Shown here piece after piece: positions 10,401 through 22,800 of a stretch of 64,000 bases of DNA; position 1 is the stretch's first letter, and each line of letters starts with the position of its first letter. Under the pieces are notes generated by a model that was given only the letters and a program-made list of their open reading frames with translations, was not told the origin of the DNA and made no database searches. The translations under genes were made by a program, and so were the position numbers. The stretch is from contig DF237029.1 of the NCBI GenBank assembly GCA_000708835.1, positions 86,658 through 150,657 of the forward strand. The letters are read 5' to 3'. The DNA is from Klebsormidium nitens. Lineage: Eukaryota > Streptophyta > Klebsormidiophyceae > Klebsormidiales > Klebsormidiaceae.

Positions 10401-13368
10401 ACAGGATGCTCTTGAACTCCAGCTGGCCCTCCACCGAGAAGTGCTTCACGGCCAGGTGCTCCTCCCAGTCGTTGGTGAGCGACTTGTAGAAGGCCGCGTA
10501 CTCCTCGCGCGTGATCTCGTCCGGGTTGCGCATCCAGATCGGCTTCTGCTTGTTCACCAGCTCCCACTCGTGCGTCACCTCCTTCACCTTCTTCTTCTTC
10601 TTCTCCTTCTTCTCCTCCTCGTCGTCGGCCTGCGCAAGAACGAGAGAGCTCCTGGTCAGTGCCGGACAGGAACGCGTACAGCCTCTCTTGTAGCAAACTT
10701 CCAAACTGACGGGAAACGGGTCTGAAGAACTCACGAGACAAGACAGAAAAGGGGAAAGACCAAGTACTTTGTGTCGTGAGGGCCTCAGTGGTGAGAAACG
10801 AAAGCAGATGCAACCAGACACAAACTTTGCGATCGAATCAGGAACTCAATGAATCTCCCTTCGTTTGTGCCCTCTGAAAACAGTTACGCATAGATGCAAG
10901 CTATAGGTGCCATACTGCGGTCAAGGACTGGAGACATGTAGAGTGCCAGCAATCAGTTTGACCGGAAGAATGGACCCTCAGCAAAGCACTCTCATAGAAT
11001 CGTAAGTCAGAAGTAGTGGGCAGGCGTTCAGCGGCCAATCATCGTTGAAAGGTCGTCTCCGGAAGTTCTTCAGGAAACGACTGACCACAGGACTCTATCC
11101 GCATTGTCAATTGAGACAAGCTGATCATGAACGCTTACCTCTTCGACCTTGCCCTCCTCCTCCTTGTCCTTGTCCTCCTTCATTTTTTCCTGGTCTTCCT
11201 CATCGTCAGACTCCTCCCGCTCACTGGTCTTCTCCTTCCACAGGCTGATGGGGTAGCTGATGAACTCGGAGTGCTTCTTGATCAGATCCTTGAGGCGCCG
11301 CTCCTCCAGGTACTCAGTCTAGTGGAGCAAGGAGAACAAGTAAATACTCTGATCTGACCTATCCCAGCTGCGACCGACTTGGAATCAGAAAAACTCGGAA
11401 TGGTTCTTCGACAGTTGCAAAGGAGCCAGGTTGGCAACCGGCGTCGAAGATACAGAGAGCGTTCTGTAAATGAATGTTTCAGAAGCTGGTGAATAAGGTT
11501 TCAAAGGTCACACCGCATGCGTAATGAACAAAATACCTAATCAAGGGACGGAAGTGCAAATGCTTCAACAGAGATACGACATCCTTAATGGCGTATTGTA
11601 CTCTCATCCGACCAACAAAAGCACCGATGGATTCTTGCAAACCCAGTTCGACCAAAACCCTAAGCTGGCCAAAACTTGGCTCATGCTCCTGCAGAAACCA
11701 CCAACCACCACACACCACATACCTGGTCCTCTTTCAGGAACAGCGTAATCTTTGTCCCCCTCCCCAAATCCTCTCCGCTGGTATCCCTCTTCACAGTGAA
11801 CGAGCCCCCTGCCTGTGACTCCCAGATGTACTGCTCATCGTCGTTGTGCTTGGTAGTCACCACCACCCGCTCTGCCACTAGGTACGCACTGTAGAAGCCG
11901 ACACCGAACTGCCCAATCATGCTGATGTCACCCGCACCCTGTGTCAGCGCCTCCATGAAATCCTTAGTGCCCGAGCGGGCGATGGTGCCGAGGTTGTTCA
12001 CCAAGTCTGCAATGGCAAAAGTTTTGTTCAGTTTGATGAGGCGGAACATGGTGATACATAAAGCAGTCCAATTGGAACTCGTCAATTAGTCGTCAATGTA
12101 TCAATGGGATATGGCAAAGTTCCATATTGACTGTATTTTACCTTGGTCTCTCTGTATCTGGTCAGCTCAGATGAGAGTTCCAATGGCTTTACATGCTTAG
12201 TTTGGAGCACTCTTTCCCCAGCTTTCCAGCTACATTTCCGGCCACTCTTGAGCTTGCCAAAGAACTGTCTACAAGTTGTATCTCAATCAAAAAATCTACT
12301 CTTGTCAGGATGATAATCCCGCACTCACCTGCTTTTGTCATTCCAATGCCACTGTCAATGATGCTGAGGGTGTTTGAGGTCTTGTCAGGGACAATGTGGA
12401 TGAACAGCTCAGGCTGCGCATCGAGCTTGCTCTTGTCTGTCAGACCCTCAAATCGGATCTTATCCAAAGCCTGCAATAGAAAGGCCAATGACTTGTTCAC
12501 GTATTGATATAAACATTAGGCCACAAACCAGCCCCTGCAGCATCACAAAGCAGGTCATGCGCGAACCATCTGACCTGGCTCTGTCATGCAGGGTTCAGGC
12601 TATCTAATCACAATGTGACGTTGAAACTTATTTAGAGTCAGAAATGCCAGCTAGGCAACACAAACTTCTGGCAAAACTGGATACATTAGCTACATCAAGA
12701 CCAACACTAAGCATCTGTATGGTGGTCAAGGCCCAGATGTTTGAGAAAGCAAGGATTATTCTTTTATCTCATACTCAAGAGTCTCAACTTGACAGGTCTC
12801 AAAACCTAGAGGGAACTGAGCAAGGCTCGCTTGATAGCCTGGCATGCTTCCACAAGGATGCAGTTTGTTTGGCAGTTCGCCGTGCATGACCAAAACGTTT
12901 CAACCTTACACCAACTGTCAAGACTTGCTCGTGCTTCTTTGCACATCTAACAACAACCGGACCTCTCAGTTTCAAAGTTTGCAACATTGTATCCGCAAGA
13001 AGTTCCTGCAGGTCTCTTGAGGGCTCTCCAAAAAAAAGAGTGCAGAAAGCTCCAGAACTTCTTGTTGATTTTTCAAAACTTTGTACCACCACCAGGGTCA
13101 GTGCACATGACCAACAGCGTACATTCAAATGATAAGAAAGTACGTCAGGTCCACATGACGTTGTCAGGTGAGAAACAAAAGAAAACACGGAAAATAGACT
13201 CACATCACTGGAGTTGCTGATCAATTCCCTGAGGAAGATTTCTTTGTTGCTGTAGAACGTATTGATGATCAGACTCAGCAGCTGGTTAATTTCCGCCTGG
13301 AAAGCAAAGGTTTCCACTTCCTGACTCTCCCCGCTCTCCATCCGCACGTCTTCCGTCGTCGTGGCCAT
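7443..13368 (-). CDS. HSP90: Cytosolic heat shock protein 90
   Basis: This is an ATP-dependent homodimeric chaperone that matures kinases, receptors and other clients, about 722 residues. Nine exons on the minus strand, in coding order: 13204-13368, 12329-12470, 11723-12006, 11139-11318, 10195-10629, 9540-9728, 8846-9067, 8257-8466, 7443-7784. Visible landmarks are the N-terminal GHKL ATPase ([42 protein letters not shown]), a charged E/K linker split between exons 4 and 5, the middle domain ([34 protein letters not shown]) and the C-terminal MEEVD that binds TPR co-chaperones. MEEVD marks the cytosolic/nuclear paralogue rather than an ER or organelle form. The start at 13368 ([10 protein letters not shown]) fits family N-termini; an in-frame ATG five codons upstream at 13383 is the alternative. 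A strong heat-shock element lies about 270 bp upstream. Nothing is missing or truncated. Confidence 0.97.
8543..8582. repeat. 20-bp perfect tandem duplication in an HSP90 intron
   Basis: Two adjacent copies of GGAATGTTTTGGGGGCTGCT lie in the intron between the seventh and eighth HSP90 exons. Confidence 0.9.
9268..9381. repeat. 57-bp tandem duplication in an HSP90 intron
   Basis: Copies start at 9268 and 9325 with ATTCTCCAGAGAAC and share ACAGTTGACGGTACAGCAC. They differ by several substitutions and small indels. They lie between HSP90 exons six and seven. Confidence 0.85.
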
Positions 13369-13637
13369 GCTGTCCTCAATCACCTGCCCTTAGAAGATGT
13401 ATCTTTTAGCGCGTGCTGAATGAGCTGTCCTGTTTGCCGGGCTACCAGAGGGGTTGCTTGAGCGCCTGCAGGAAGGAAGCTTTGTCCAAATGCTGCTCTT
13501 GCAACCGACGGGTGGTCAAGTAACCCTTATGAAGATGCATGACCGGCAGCATTGCCTTTGCAAGGCCTGCTAGCTGGTACTTAGCTTGCCTCTGCCGTTA
13601 CGCTGTCAAGGTATCATCCATCTATGGTGCATTATGG

Positions 13638-13655
13638 TTCTGGAAGGTTCCAGAA
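13638..13655. promoter_or_regulatory. Heat-shock element upstream of HSP90
   Basis: The sequence TTCTGGAAGGTTCCAGAA is a perfect run of four alternating TTC/GAA units with two-base spacing, the binding site of heat-shock factor trimers. It lies about 270 bp upstream of the HSP90 start. A weaker GAA-AG-TTC pair follows at 13721-13728. Binding itself is inferred from the consensus. Confidence 0.85.
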
Positions 13656-14157
13656 CTGGACGGTCCAGAAGCCTGACCAGACACCTATCGACGGTTGCGA
13701 ACACTTCAAGTCGCAATCTCGAAAGTTCATTTCAAAACCGTCCGATTAGTCCTACGGTTCCCCATGAGGGCGCTCGGCCGGCGGCCGCCGTGCTAGCCTT
13801 GCTTCAATACACTGCGCGGGTACTCGCGCAGTGCTGCTCAACATGCGGCCGCGCCGCCCGTTTTAGAGCATTGAACCGTGACAGGCTTGAACTTGCCGCG
13901 CCCGCGTGGTGGGCCGGGCGGCCGCCCCAGTCCGCGCCGCGCCATCGCAGACAGTTGCGGTTGAGAAGACCGTACAGTACGACAGACTTATCGACAGTTA
14001 TTGCTCCGACAGGCGGCTTTGTCGTCATTAGGCCGGCTCAGTCGGCTCGGCTTTTGTCTTATTCGGTAGTTGAAGCGGGTCGCACGTACGATCAAGCCGA
14101 GGGGTGCAATCCCATTTCCAGGCCGCAGATTTCCCGGGGGCCTGCATGTACAATTTA

Positions 14158-14356
14158 CTGTTACCTACCGGTAAATAGGTACTCAATGTAGGGTAACCTG
14201 CAAGTGAGCACACAATGGTGGGTATAGGTAGGTACCGTTACTACCGTATGCGCAGTGCGGTGGTTACGGTAGCCGTCGGTAGGGACTCGGTAGGTACTGT
14301 TTCTGGACTCTGCAATGTGCACTGAGTGCCTACTACGGTACCGTACTGTACCGTGT
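14158..14356. repeat. GTAC/GTAGGTA-rich block
   Basis: The stretch is dense in GGTAC, GTAGGTA and TACCGTAC words on both strands, for example near 14170, 14228 and 14335. Similar blocks occur in other divergent promoters of this window. Its function is unknown. Confidence 0.5.
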
Positions 14357-15164
14357 TCCCCCAAGTTGTGGGTGGGTGCCCGGGAGCCGGGACACCATCT
14401 TCCGAGAAACCTGCAATTTTCTCTGTCAATTTCATTGCGTCTGTCCGACTCTGGCTTCACGTCTGCGACAGACTAACTGATTTACACCAGGTAGTCCACC
14501 GGAGGTCTGGACTCGGGACTAGAGGTCAGTACAAAATTGGAGTGACCTTCAGTTGCAAACGCCGCGAGGTATCAACCTAGTAAAAGGTACTACTACTTGC
14601 TTCAAAATGACGCCAGGTTGCTTGGCTTTTCGACCATCATTCTGTATCTCGAAACGAGGAGTTCGGAGCTGATACAAAGCGCCGGGCGCCCTGGAAGACT
14701 TGCTTGCTACCGCACGCTTCAAAGGCTTGTGCAATGTGTAGTGTAGCACCAGGTGGCAGCTCCATGTTGCAACGGCTGACTCGCGGTTGCATGGATCAAC
14801 CACATCTCTCAAAGGTTGAGACCGAAAGCAACTTGGAGTTGGACAGAACAGGCATGAGTCGGAGGCCGCCGCATGACCTAAACTAATTTGAATGCAGCCT
14901 CAGGCTGTTGAAGACAGCTCCGAGTCTGGAATCTCAAGACAGCAGTTGCACAAATCGGTAAGCACTTAAAGCACTTCACTAGAAAGTTGGGAGCAACAGC
15001 TGCCTCACTCTCTCCTATCCATCTACCAGCAGGTCAAGCTCCTCTCTGTCGTAAGTTGATGCCACAATCTGCACCTGGCACCCAAAATACACACTCACTG
15101 ACATTCTACCTGCTATACAAGGATGGCAAGGCCAGATCTACAGCCGGTGTCGCTCCTGCACACA

Positions 15165-17842
15165 ATGCGGCATGTGCTGTGCTTCGTGCTGACAGGCCTG
15201 AGTGCAATGCAGCACGCAGAGGCTACCTACCTCGGCAGCGGGCTCAAGGCAACGTACTACGGTGATCCCTTGGGAGCTGGAGCAACCAATGGTAAGCGGA
15301 TGACTGAAATCATGAAAGTGGTGACATGTGCTGAGCTCAGATTGAACAGTCGCTTTGAAGTGCATTTCGCTAGGAAGCTTGCTTTCCGCCTGCAGGTGAA
15401 CGCCTCCAAGCGTATGATGATACATAGCTGCTCATGCTTCTGTTGATGCAGTTGACCAGATTGGTACTGCCACCAATCCTTATGATTAATGCAGTAGCTA
15501 TCAATGATTATGCAGTCATTCGGTTCTCAGCACGGACTTCCAAACCAGCAACCAACATTTCTAGAGTGACCCCCAGTCACACCTTTCACTTTCAGAAGCA
15601 CAGATGAGAATGATGCAGTTTCATAGACCATGATTATGATCACCTAATTCCTTTTACTGCAACCATTCGCAAGCCTTGATGATTGAGGACTGAAGTGAAG
15701 CATCATCAGTTTGTTGCGGAACTTGTCCTTCCTGACTAATCTCCCCTGTGCATTTCTCAGATGGTGCCTGTCTCTGGGGCAACGTCCAGCCGGCGTTTGG
15801 TACAAACGTGGTGGCAGCTGGGCCGGCAATCTTCAACAACCGCGAGGGGTGCGGGCTCTGCTTTGACGTCTCCTGCGATTCGTCTCGGGATTCTTGGAAG
15901 GAGCAGCAGCAGCCAGGACCTGATTGCATCGGTAAGGCGGCGCTTGATAGCTGCCAGCTTGAAAGCTGGCACTAATTGCCCTCTTGGGTAAAGAGCTGCT
16001 GTGGGGGAGAGATGATTGCCTTTCATCTGGTCTTAACTTCACTTAACTTACTGTGCTGCTTGACAGACCTCGTCCCATTTTGGAGATGACAGGCAAGGAT
16101 AAAGACATAAACTGGCCCCTCCAAACTTTTCATGTCAAACAAGAAAGAGTGGTGGAGCTTTCCAGGAGTCCTTTTGTGAGATACAGAACCAGCAAGGGTT
16201 AATAGACCACCACTGCATGCTGATGTTGGGACGTTGACATTGTGTTTCTCATTTTGAATGCAGCTGGAAGCATACGGGTGTACGTGACAAACCTCTGCCC
16301 CGAGTGTGATGCAAACCATATCGACTTGAGCATGCCGGTATTCCTCTCGATTGCCGAGCAGCGCGCAGGCATCATTCCCATCACCATGACGCCGTGAGTT
16401 GCACATCTGCGAATCACCAAGTATTAGTTGCTCCAACTCTTGTCCTGTGCTACTCAGAGGGTCTGAAGGTTCTCCAGATCCTTCATGACCTAGTGTTGGG
16501 AGCTTCTTCGACTTCAATCAGGGCCGCAACAATAAGCTTCGGATTTGTACTTGTTCGATGCTTGTGAACCCCGTGTGAATCCCATCTGATCCTGATTGCT
16601 TTGAGCAGACGGACCTCTTCATCTGGTGGTGGTTGAGGGACGAAAATATAGACATACACCTGCTTATTCCGGGAGCAATGTTCCAATCAGCATCCTTTTC
16701 CTATCCCTAATCGCTCATTTGCAACCTAGTCCTCTTATAGAATTGTTTCAAGACTCTTTTCTTGTATACTCATTGTTGCCATGGCGTTGTACAGGTGTGG
16801 CCAGGTCGACAAAAACAAGAACCCGATCTCCGGCTCCGCGGGGTCCGTCTCAACCTCGTCCAAGAGCGCACAAGATTCCCCCTCCGTAACGCCTTCCCCG
16901 CCGGCTGCAACTCCCAGTCCTACGGCCCCTCCCCCCACAAACCCTCCTGACACTCCTCCACCCACAAACCCTCCGCAAACCCCTTCGCCTACGAACCCCC
17001 CTCCTACGAATCCTCCACAAACCCCCTCCCCGACGAACCCCCCTCCCACGAATCCCCCACAAACCCCCTCCCCTACGAACCCCCTCCCACAGAACCCCCT
17101 CAAACGCCTCCCCAACTAATCCTCCTCCCACGAACCCCCTCAAACTCCTTCTCCGACTAACCCTCCCCCCACGAACCCCCCTCAAACTCCTTCTCCGACT
17201 AACCCTCCGCCCACTAACCCCCCTCAAACTCCTTCTCCGACTAACCCTCCTCCCACAGAACCGCCCCAGACGCCCTCCCCTACGGATCCCCCTCCCACAA
17301 ACCCCCCTCAAACCCCGTCCCCGACACCCCCCCCGCCCACAAACCCACCTCCCACGTCCGTCCCGACCCCCCCTCCGACTCAGCCGAATTCAGCCCCCCA
17401 AACCGGGAGCCCGACTCAGAACCCCACGGCCTCGCCGACACAGGCCCCGAGCACCCCAGTCCCCACTGTGAACAGTGTGAAGGCCCTTTCGATAAACACA
17501 CCCGGCCCCACGTCAATCCAGCAGACCCCCACCCCAATGGCCAGCGTAGTCCCCGCCGAACTACTCTCCATGGCGACCGCGGCACCTCTAGTTACCGAGC
17601 CTGCAGCGACGCCGTCCGCTCCAGTGGTAACGGAACCCCTCTCAACGGAAGCGACTGTGTCTGCGGTAACCGCCGACGGGTTGGCGGCAGCGGCTCCGGT
17701 GCAGGCCGCGGCGTTGCAGGCGCAGGGTGTTGCGCCGCCTCTTGTGACGGGGACCCCTCCGATTGTCAGCGCTGCGGATCGTCTGCCACGGTCCGTTGCG
17801 CTGAGCGTTGTATTTATAGCATTGGCCATGCTAGCAATGTAG
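15165..17842 (+). CDS. Expansin-like DPBB protein with proline-rich stalk and predicted GPI anchor (frame break)
   Basis: This is a predicted secreted cell-wall protein. Exons are 15165-15291, 15761-15931, 16264-16393 and 16795-17842. It has a signal peptide (MRHVLCFVLTGLSA; an alternative ATG lies at 15123), then an expansin domain-1 fold: ATYYGDP, GACLWGN, FNNREGCGLCFDVSC, VYVTNLCPEC, and HIDLSMPVF in place of the usual HFDL, so the catalytic-type Asp is kept. No second expansin domain (CBM63) follows. Instead there is a long PTNPPQTPSP-type repeat resembling hydroxyproline-rich glycoproteins, then a Ser/Thr/Ala-rich part and a hydrophobic C-terminus (ALSVVFIALAMLAM) typical of GPI signals. 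Read literally, the frame hits a TAA at 17117-17119. Three C-runs nearby (about 17081-17136) each look one base short; because they sum to three bases, the frame downstream is the same one. Either these are assembly errors or the gene is broken. Wall-loosening activity is inference. Confidence 0.75.
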
Positions 17843-19895
17843 GAGTCGAGCTTGGGGTACGTTTACCCTTCAAGTGACACAATTTTTGTAGTGTATGATC
17901 AGTAAGAGTTGGTAGGGTAGTCCTCGATTCTTTGGTTGCTACCTCAGCAACCGTATAAGTAGGAAGTACTAGGTCCCTCGATTCTTTGGTTGCCACCTCA
18001 GCAACCGTATAGTAGGAAATACTAACCTCAAATAGATTGAACAAATGTCATTTTGAAGAAAGATGCGGAGACGCGAATGGGCCGAGTCAAATAGGGCAGG
18101 GACAAACATGTGATTTATTACCACTGCGCCTTAAGGTCCTTGGACTCAGAGTAGGAAGAGGGAGAAACTAAAGAACATGTAACTCAAAAGTAGAACGAGA
18201 GGTACGAAGCTAACGGTCAAAGTAAGGTAGATGTAACGTCATAGGCACTACATAAGAGCTACGATTGACACAGCTGAAGTCATCCAGCTTCTCGGGAGCC
18301 TGTGGCCATTTTTCCTCTGCAACGAGGTTAGGTACGTTGCCAAAGCGCAAACGTTTAAGTTACGGCAGTCTCCTGTGGCTCGATTTGTTCATGCTTCTCT
18401 GCATTCGTCGACTGTCACTCGGACGATGTGATCAGCGGTGACTCTCATTTGAGGAAGGCCTGAGCTTGAAAATGATTTGGTCGGACTCGTATTAGCAACT
18501 ATATAGATAAGTACAAGCTTGGACGTTCATGCTGTACAGCAGGCTGGCCGGGCACACTGCATTCATGCCATGATGTGTGCTGACTGTGTGACTTGGCATG
18601 GCCATGAAGAATGCCAGGTATTTCGAATACAACGCACTTTGTCTGCATATTTAAATGACAAATTGTAATCTTCGAAAAGCTGACGACCGTCACCTCTGGC
18701 CGGTCCTTCTTTATGTACACGTGGCAGGATTGTCGGATGAAACTCCTCAAAGCATGGCCGCTAAGCAAAGGAGGCTTGCTGCTAATCAGGTATTCGATTC
18801 ATTTCCGCTCACAATCGCAGAACCGTATACAGCAGGCCCGCGCGGGGCTACGTACGCGGGTGCCCGCAATCATGTAGCTAGCTATCTGGATTCAACGGAG
18901 GTATTAAGATATTGATTTGTTCCTGCTTGGTCCTGACCACGCCTTCAGTGCAAGTTTGCTTGAGCAATCCACTTAGTGCTTGACGAAAGCTGCTGATAAC
19001 ACTGAGCGTGGGGCATTCAAATTATATCACTGGCCTTGTCACGTCGGATTTCTGGAACAGACAAAAGAACTTGGTAAAATTACTTGCTTGTACCTATCCG
19101 GCCTGCATGACGCCGCATCGCCTTATCATCGCATGTTCTATCTTTGTTTACGTAAGTCAGTCGTTGGTGGCATAAAAGGAACCATGGGACTCGGACACGC
19201 AAGTTGCGGAGACAAGCCATGAAAAGGACGAAATCACCGGTGCAGGGAGGTCATGTCGGTGAGAACCGTCATTCTGCACCAGGAAAGCCGGCTGATGCGG
19301 TGGACAAGTCAAAGCACACACGTCACATATTCATGCAGGGAAGATGGAGAAGTTTTCAAGTCCACTCGGCCTCGATTCACGGTGTTCTACCAGAGAACCA
19401 GTAAGCCCAGGCCGCGACACGATTGACCACTAGCGCCCCTCGATAAGCAAGTGAATGAACCTAGAATCGCACATCCTTTACCGCACTTATTGACACTACG
19501 AGGGATCAAAAGGCATCCTCGGAGACGATTGTCTGGCCATAGCTCGTGGGAGTAGAGAGCCAATAATTTGCACCCATTAAAGGTCCGACGATTAAAAGTT
19601 GCATGTGCTCCTGCTCTTCTCCAGTTTAGGAAACTTCTTCAGGCTTCGGCGAACCGATCTTTGCACACATATTGACCAAGTACAGCGGTACGCAGGGTTG
19701 CCATTTTGTGCATGCTTTTAGGGCAAATGACTCACTTAAGAGTTGGGTCTGGCCGTCAGCGACTCCAAATCTGTTTGGTGGTATCAGCCCCATCCTCGAT
19801 TTTTCTAGCACTAAGCAGTACTAACCTGCATCCATGCGACTGAATTTTTTTTTCTCATGACACGTGACTGCGCTTTCAAAAGTGCTCAACGAAGT
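17843..19895. other. Tail-to-tail intergenic region (expansin-like / MTOPVIB-like)
   Basis: Apart from the 54-bp duplication I see nothing coding or structured. Open frames here are short and show no conserved residues. Confidence 0.55.
17918..18025. repeat. 54-bp tandem duplication downstream of the expansin-like gene
   Basis: Two copies (offset 54) share CTCGATTCTTTGGTTGC and CACCTCAGCAACCGTAT-like blocks with a few substitutions. Confidence 0.85.
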
Positions 19896-22800
19896 CTAAA
19901 GAAAGTCCCATATCGTGCCACTCCTATCAGCCTCCATCTGTGCGTTACCTTCCTCCTCTGTCTCCATCGTAACCTCCTCGTTCTGAGTCTCACTGCTGTT
20001 ATCCTGGCCTTCATCATCCACGTGTTCGTCACCAGGCGACGACCCTCGCCGAGCGCCACTTCGGTGCATCTGCCTCCTGCTTGCTGCTGGCGCTCTGTGA
20101 CCGAGGCGACCCACGATGTCGTTCAAGCGAGAGGTAAGAGTGGCCTCGAAGATCTCTGTCAGGTCTTCTACGCCGTTCAGTCCCATAATTCTGATGCACT
20201 CCAACCGGAAGTCACCGTTTGAAGACCCCTTGACCATGGAGAAGACGGAAGTAGCCAGATCGGGGATGGAAGCACGAATCTGCACAGAAGATGGCAACCT
20301 TGTATCTGGTTCAGAAAAACCTCATCGCCAGATTATCACAACGGGGCGATGTGGTAGTCTGCGTCTTTCGCACTTGTGTAAACCCAAAAAAATCTGATCC
20401 CTTGTGAAATTGATGAAGCGGCAGGAATTTAAGAGTGAACTACTTTGCTTTTGGGTTCTTCCAAGTAACCAACTAAGTGAACGTTGTTCAAAATTAGATT
20501 GTCATAAGCTGGTTTCTACGACTCGCCTGGAGTTACGAAGGGTAAGGATGTTGCCTTCTTACGAGGTTGAGGTGGCGAGAGTCTTCTCACCTTCGTTTGA
20601 TAGAAGCTCGAGAAGACCTGGGGAGCTTTCTCCTTGAGTTGGTCGAGGGCACGGCTCACAGACTCCTTAACCAGACGGCTCGCCAGGCTCGCGTGCGGTT
20701 GCTTGCCCGCTTGGTGGCCACGTGCATCAAATGTCAAGGAAGCCGAAGAAGCAACATCCGCTGGATAGGCTCTGATTAGGATTCGTGTTCAACCTTTAGA
20801 ATCAGATCTTGTGACGAGGATTGTTTTGATATATTGAAGAGGTTCAGCTAGCTCTGCTGCGTCCGCAGATCGTACTTTCCTGAATTCACGAATCGTTCAG
20901 AAGTCATCCAGTTGGATGATTGCGCAAATCAGCTCAAACCTTTCAATGTAGATGTAAGCAAAGGACGCGGAAGACAAGTCTCAAAGTCTCTGAGGATATT
21001 GGTCAGGTAACAGTGCACGACGATCTGAAAAGTTACTTTCGAGGGCCCCTTGATCTCCAGCACCGCTTCTCCCGGGCCCAATTGTGCAAAACCGGCGAGT
21101 ACGCATCCGTACTTGGACCACTCGACCTTCTCAAAGCCCTTGAAAATGGAGGGAGGGATCTCGTCCGGTGCAAAGTCGTGGAAGTAGAGGACCTGGATTA
21201 CGGGATGCGCATGATAGTCAAGTTTTAAGAATTTGCAGGTAAGAAGCATTTTTCTGGACTGGCAGAATATGAACTGCTGACATTACCATCATCTTGCAGA
21301 ATTGAAGCACTGGAAAGTCAAAATGCGGACATGACCGTTCAGATGTTCTGTACTTCGAGAGCTTCGAGTCGAAGAGCTCCCAGTAGCCTCCAGGACTCAC
21401 CTTCACTTGTTCACCAATTGAACGGTTTTCTATTTGAAATTCAATACTTTCCTTCTCGACTGTCACACACGAATCTATTTTCCATGGAAGTCTGCTCTGG
21501 CTCCGCGTTGAAGTCGCTTCAGCAGTACCAAACAGAAGATCGCGATCCAGAGAGCTGCAAGATCAAGATGGTGTTTTGCTGCCATGGGACCTGGAATTGC
21601 TGAGAGAACGCTTCGTAAGAATCAGAGAAATTCAATTCTCTTAGAAGTGCTGACGAATCTGCAATGTCGCATAAGAGAACCTAAAGTGCTTCTAACAACC
21701 TGTGGTCCTTCTTAGAGCGGCACACGGCTAGGGAGTTAGAATTGGCCACTGATTTGCAGGAGGCGAGCAAGACTTCTCACTTCATTCTGCCTTCTCCATC
21801 GCGCATCATGCTTTCGGGAACCCTCGAGTCCCCTCTTTCATATTCCATCCTTCGGCTCCACCCGACGCCAAAAGTTAAGCGCTCCACGTTAGATGCTTGG
21901 ATGGGGAGGTGCGCAGCTTGATCGTAGCAGATTTTCTCGACCGCTGAATCATCATTATCGAAGGAATTTGCGTTCATGTCATCTTCGTCGTCCGGCGTCT
22001 GATCGAACCCAACGAGATGCACCTCGATGAGAGTCTGCGCAAGGATTACACGATGCAGAACGAGAATGTTTGAAGGTTTGGAAGCGCACAATTTATTGCA
22101 AAATCTGTCTTGCCTTCTGATCTGTTTTCAAGCGAGCTCAAGCTGAAGCACCAGTGTGAGCTGTTCATTTTGCGCAGAAGAATCCATTTATATCGATTCT
22201 AAGCGATCACTATGGTGCCTGAAAGGAACTATTGTTGAGAGTTGCTTGGCTCACCTTCGGGGATAGAATGGCAAGCCGGTCCAGGTAGGTTTGGACATGG
22301 CGAACGAGCAGGTCACAATCTCCGCTGACTTCCAATGAAACTTCTGTACCACTGCAGACAGTGAATGTTCGCTTAAATAATGGTTACTTTCGTTGCTTGG
22401 TAGACAGATTCAGTCCAGATCACCGAAGAGACGATATGGTTTGGACGAAGACGGTTAGCAAGGAGAAATATCAGTGGATGTCTTTTCCGGCGTGATCGTA
22501 CTTCTGAGCATAGGTCCCGGGGTTGAGAACTATGCCATACCTGAACATGCCCAAAGGCTTGTCTATGCTGGCAAGCTGGAGAAACTCTGGTTGTTGACCG
22601 CCAAGCTTCATTTGGTACGACCGAACTTCCGCGTCCTCAGCAGCTGCAAAGCGACAAACATAAAACAAGCTTAGAGGCTTGTGAAAAAGACGCGGGAGCC
22701 AGGGAAGCCGAATTTCAGCAAACTTTGGAAGTTGATCAGAACCCAACCTTTCCAAAGAAGTCTGCTGCAGTGGCTAACATAGGAAAGGAATTTTGATTGG

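Larger units (their letters stand above)
13369..15164. other. Head-to-head intergenic region (HSP90 / expansin-like)
   Basis: It contains the HSP90 promoter with heat-shock elements on the left, a GC-rich stretch around 13780-13950 and a GTAC-rich block around 14158-14356. I find no gene. Many small open frames have no recognisable protein. Confidence 0.6.

Noticed and set aside
16735-17829. Minus-strand glycine/arginine-rich open frames opposite the proline-rich stalk
   Set aside because: They are reverse complements of CCN codon repeats; the plus strand joins in frame to a conserved expansin domain.
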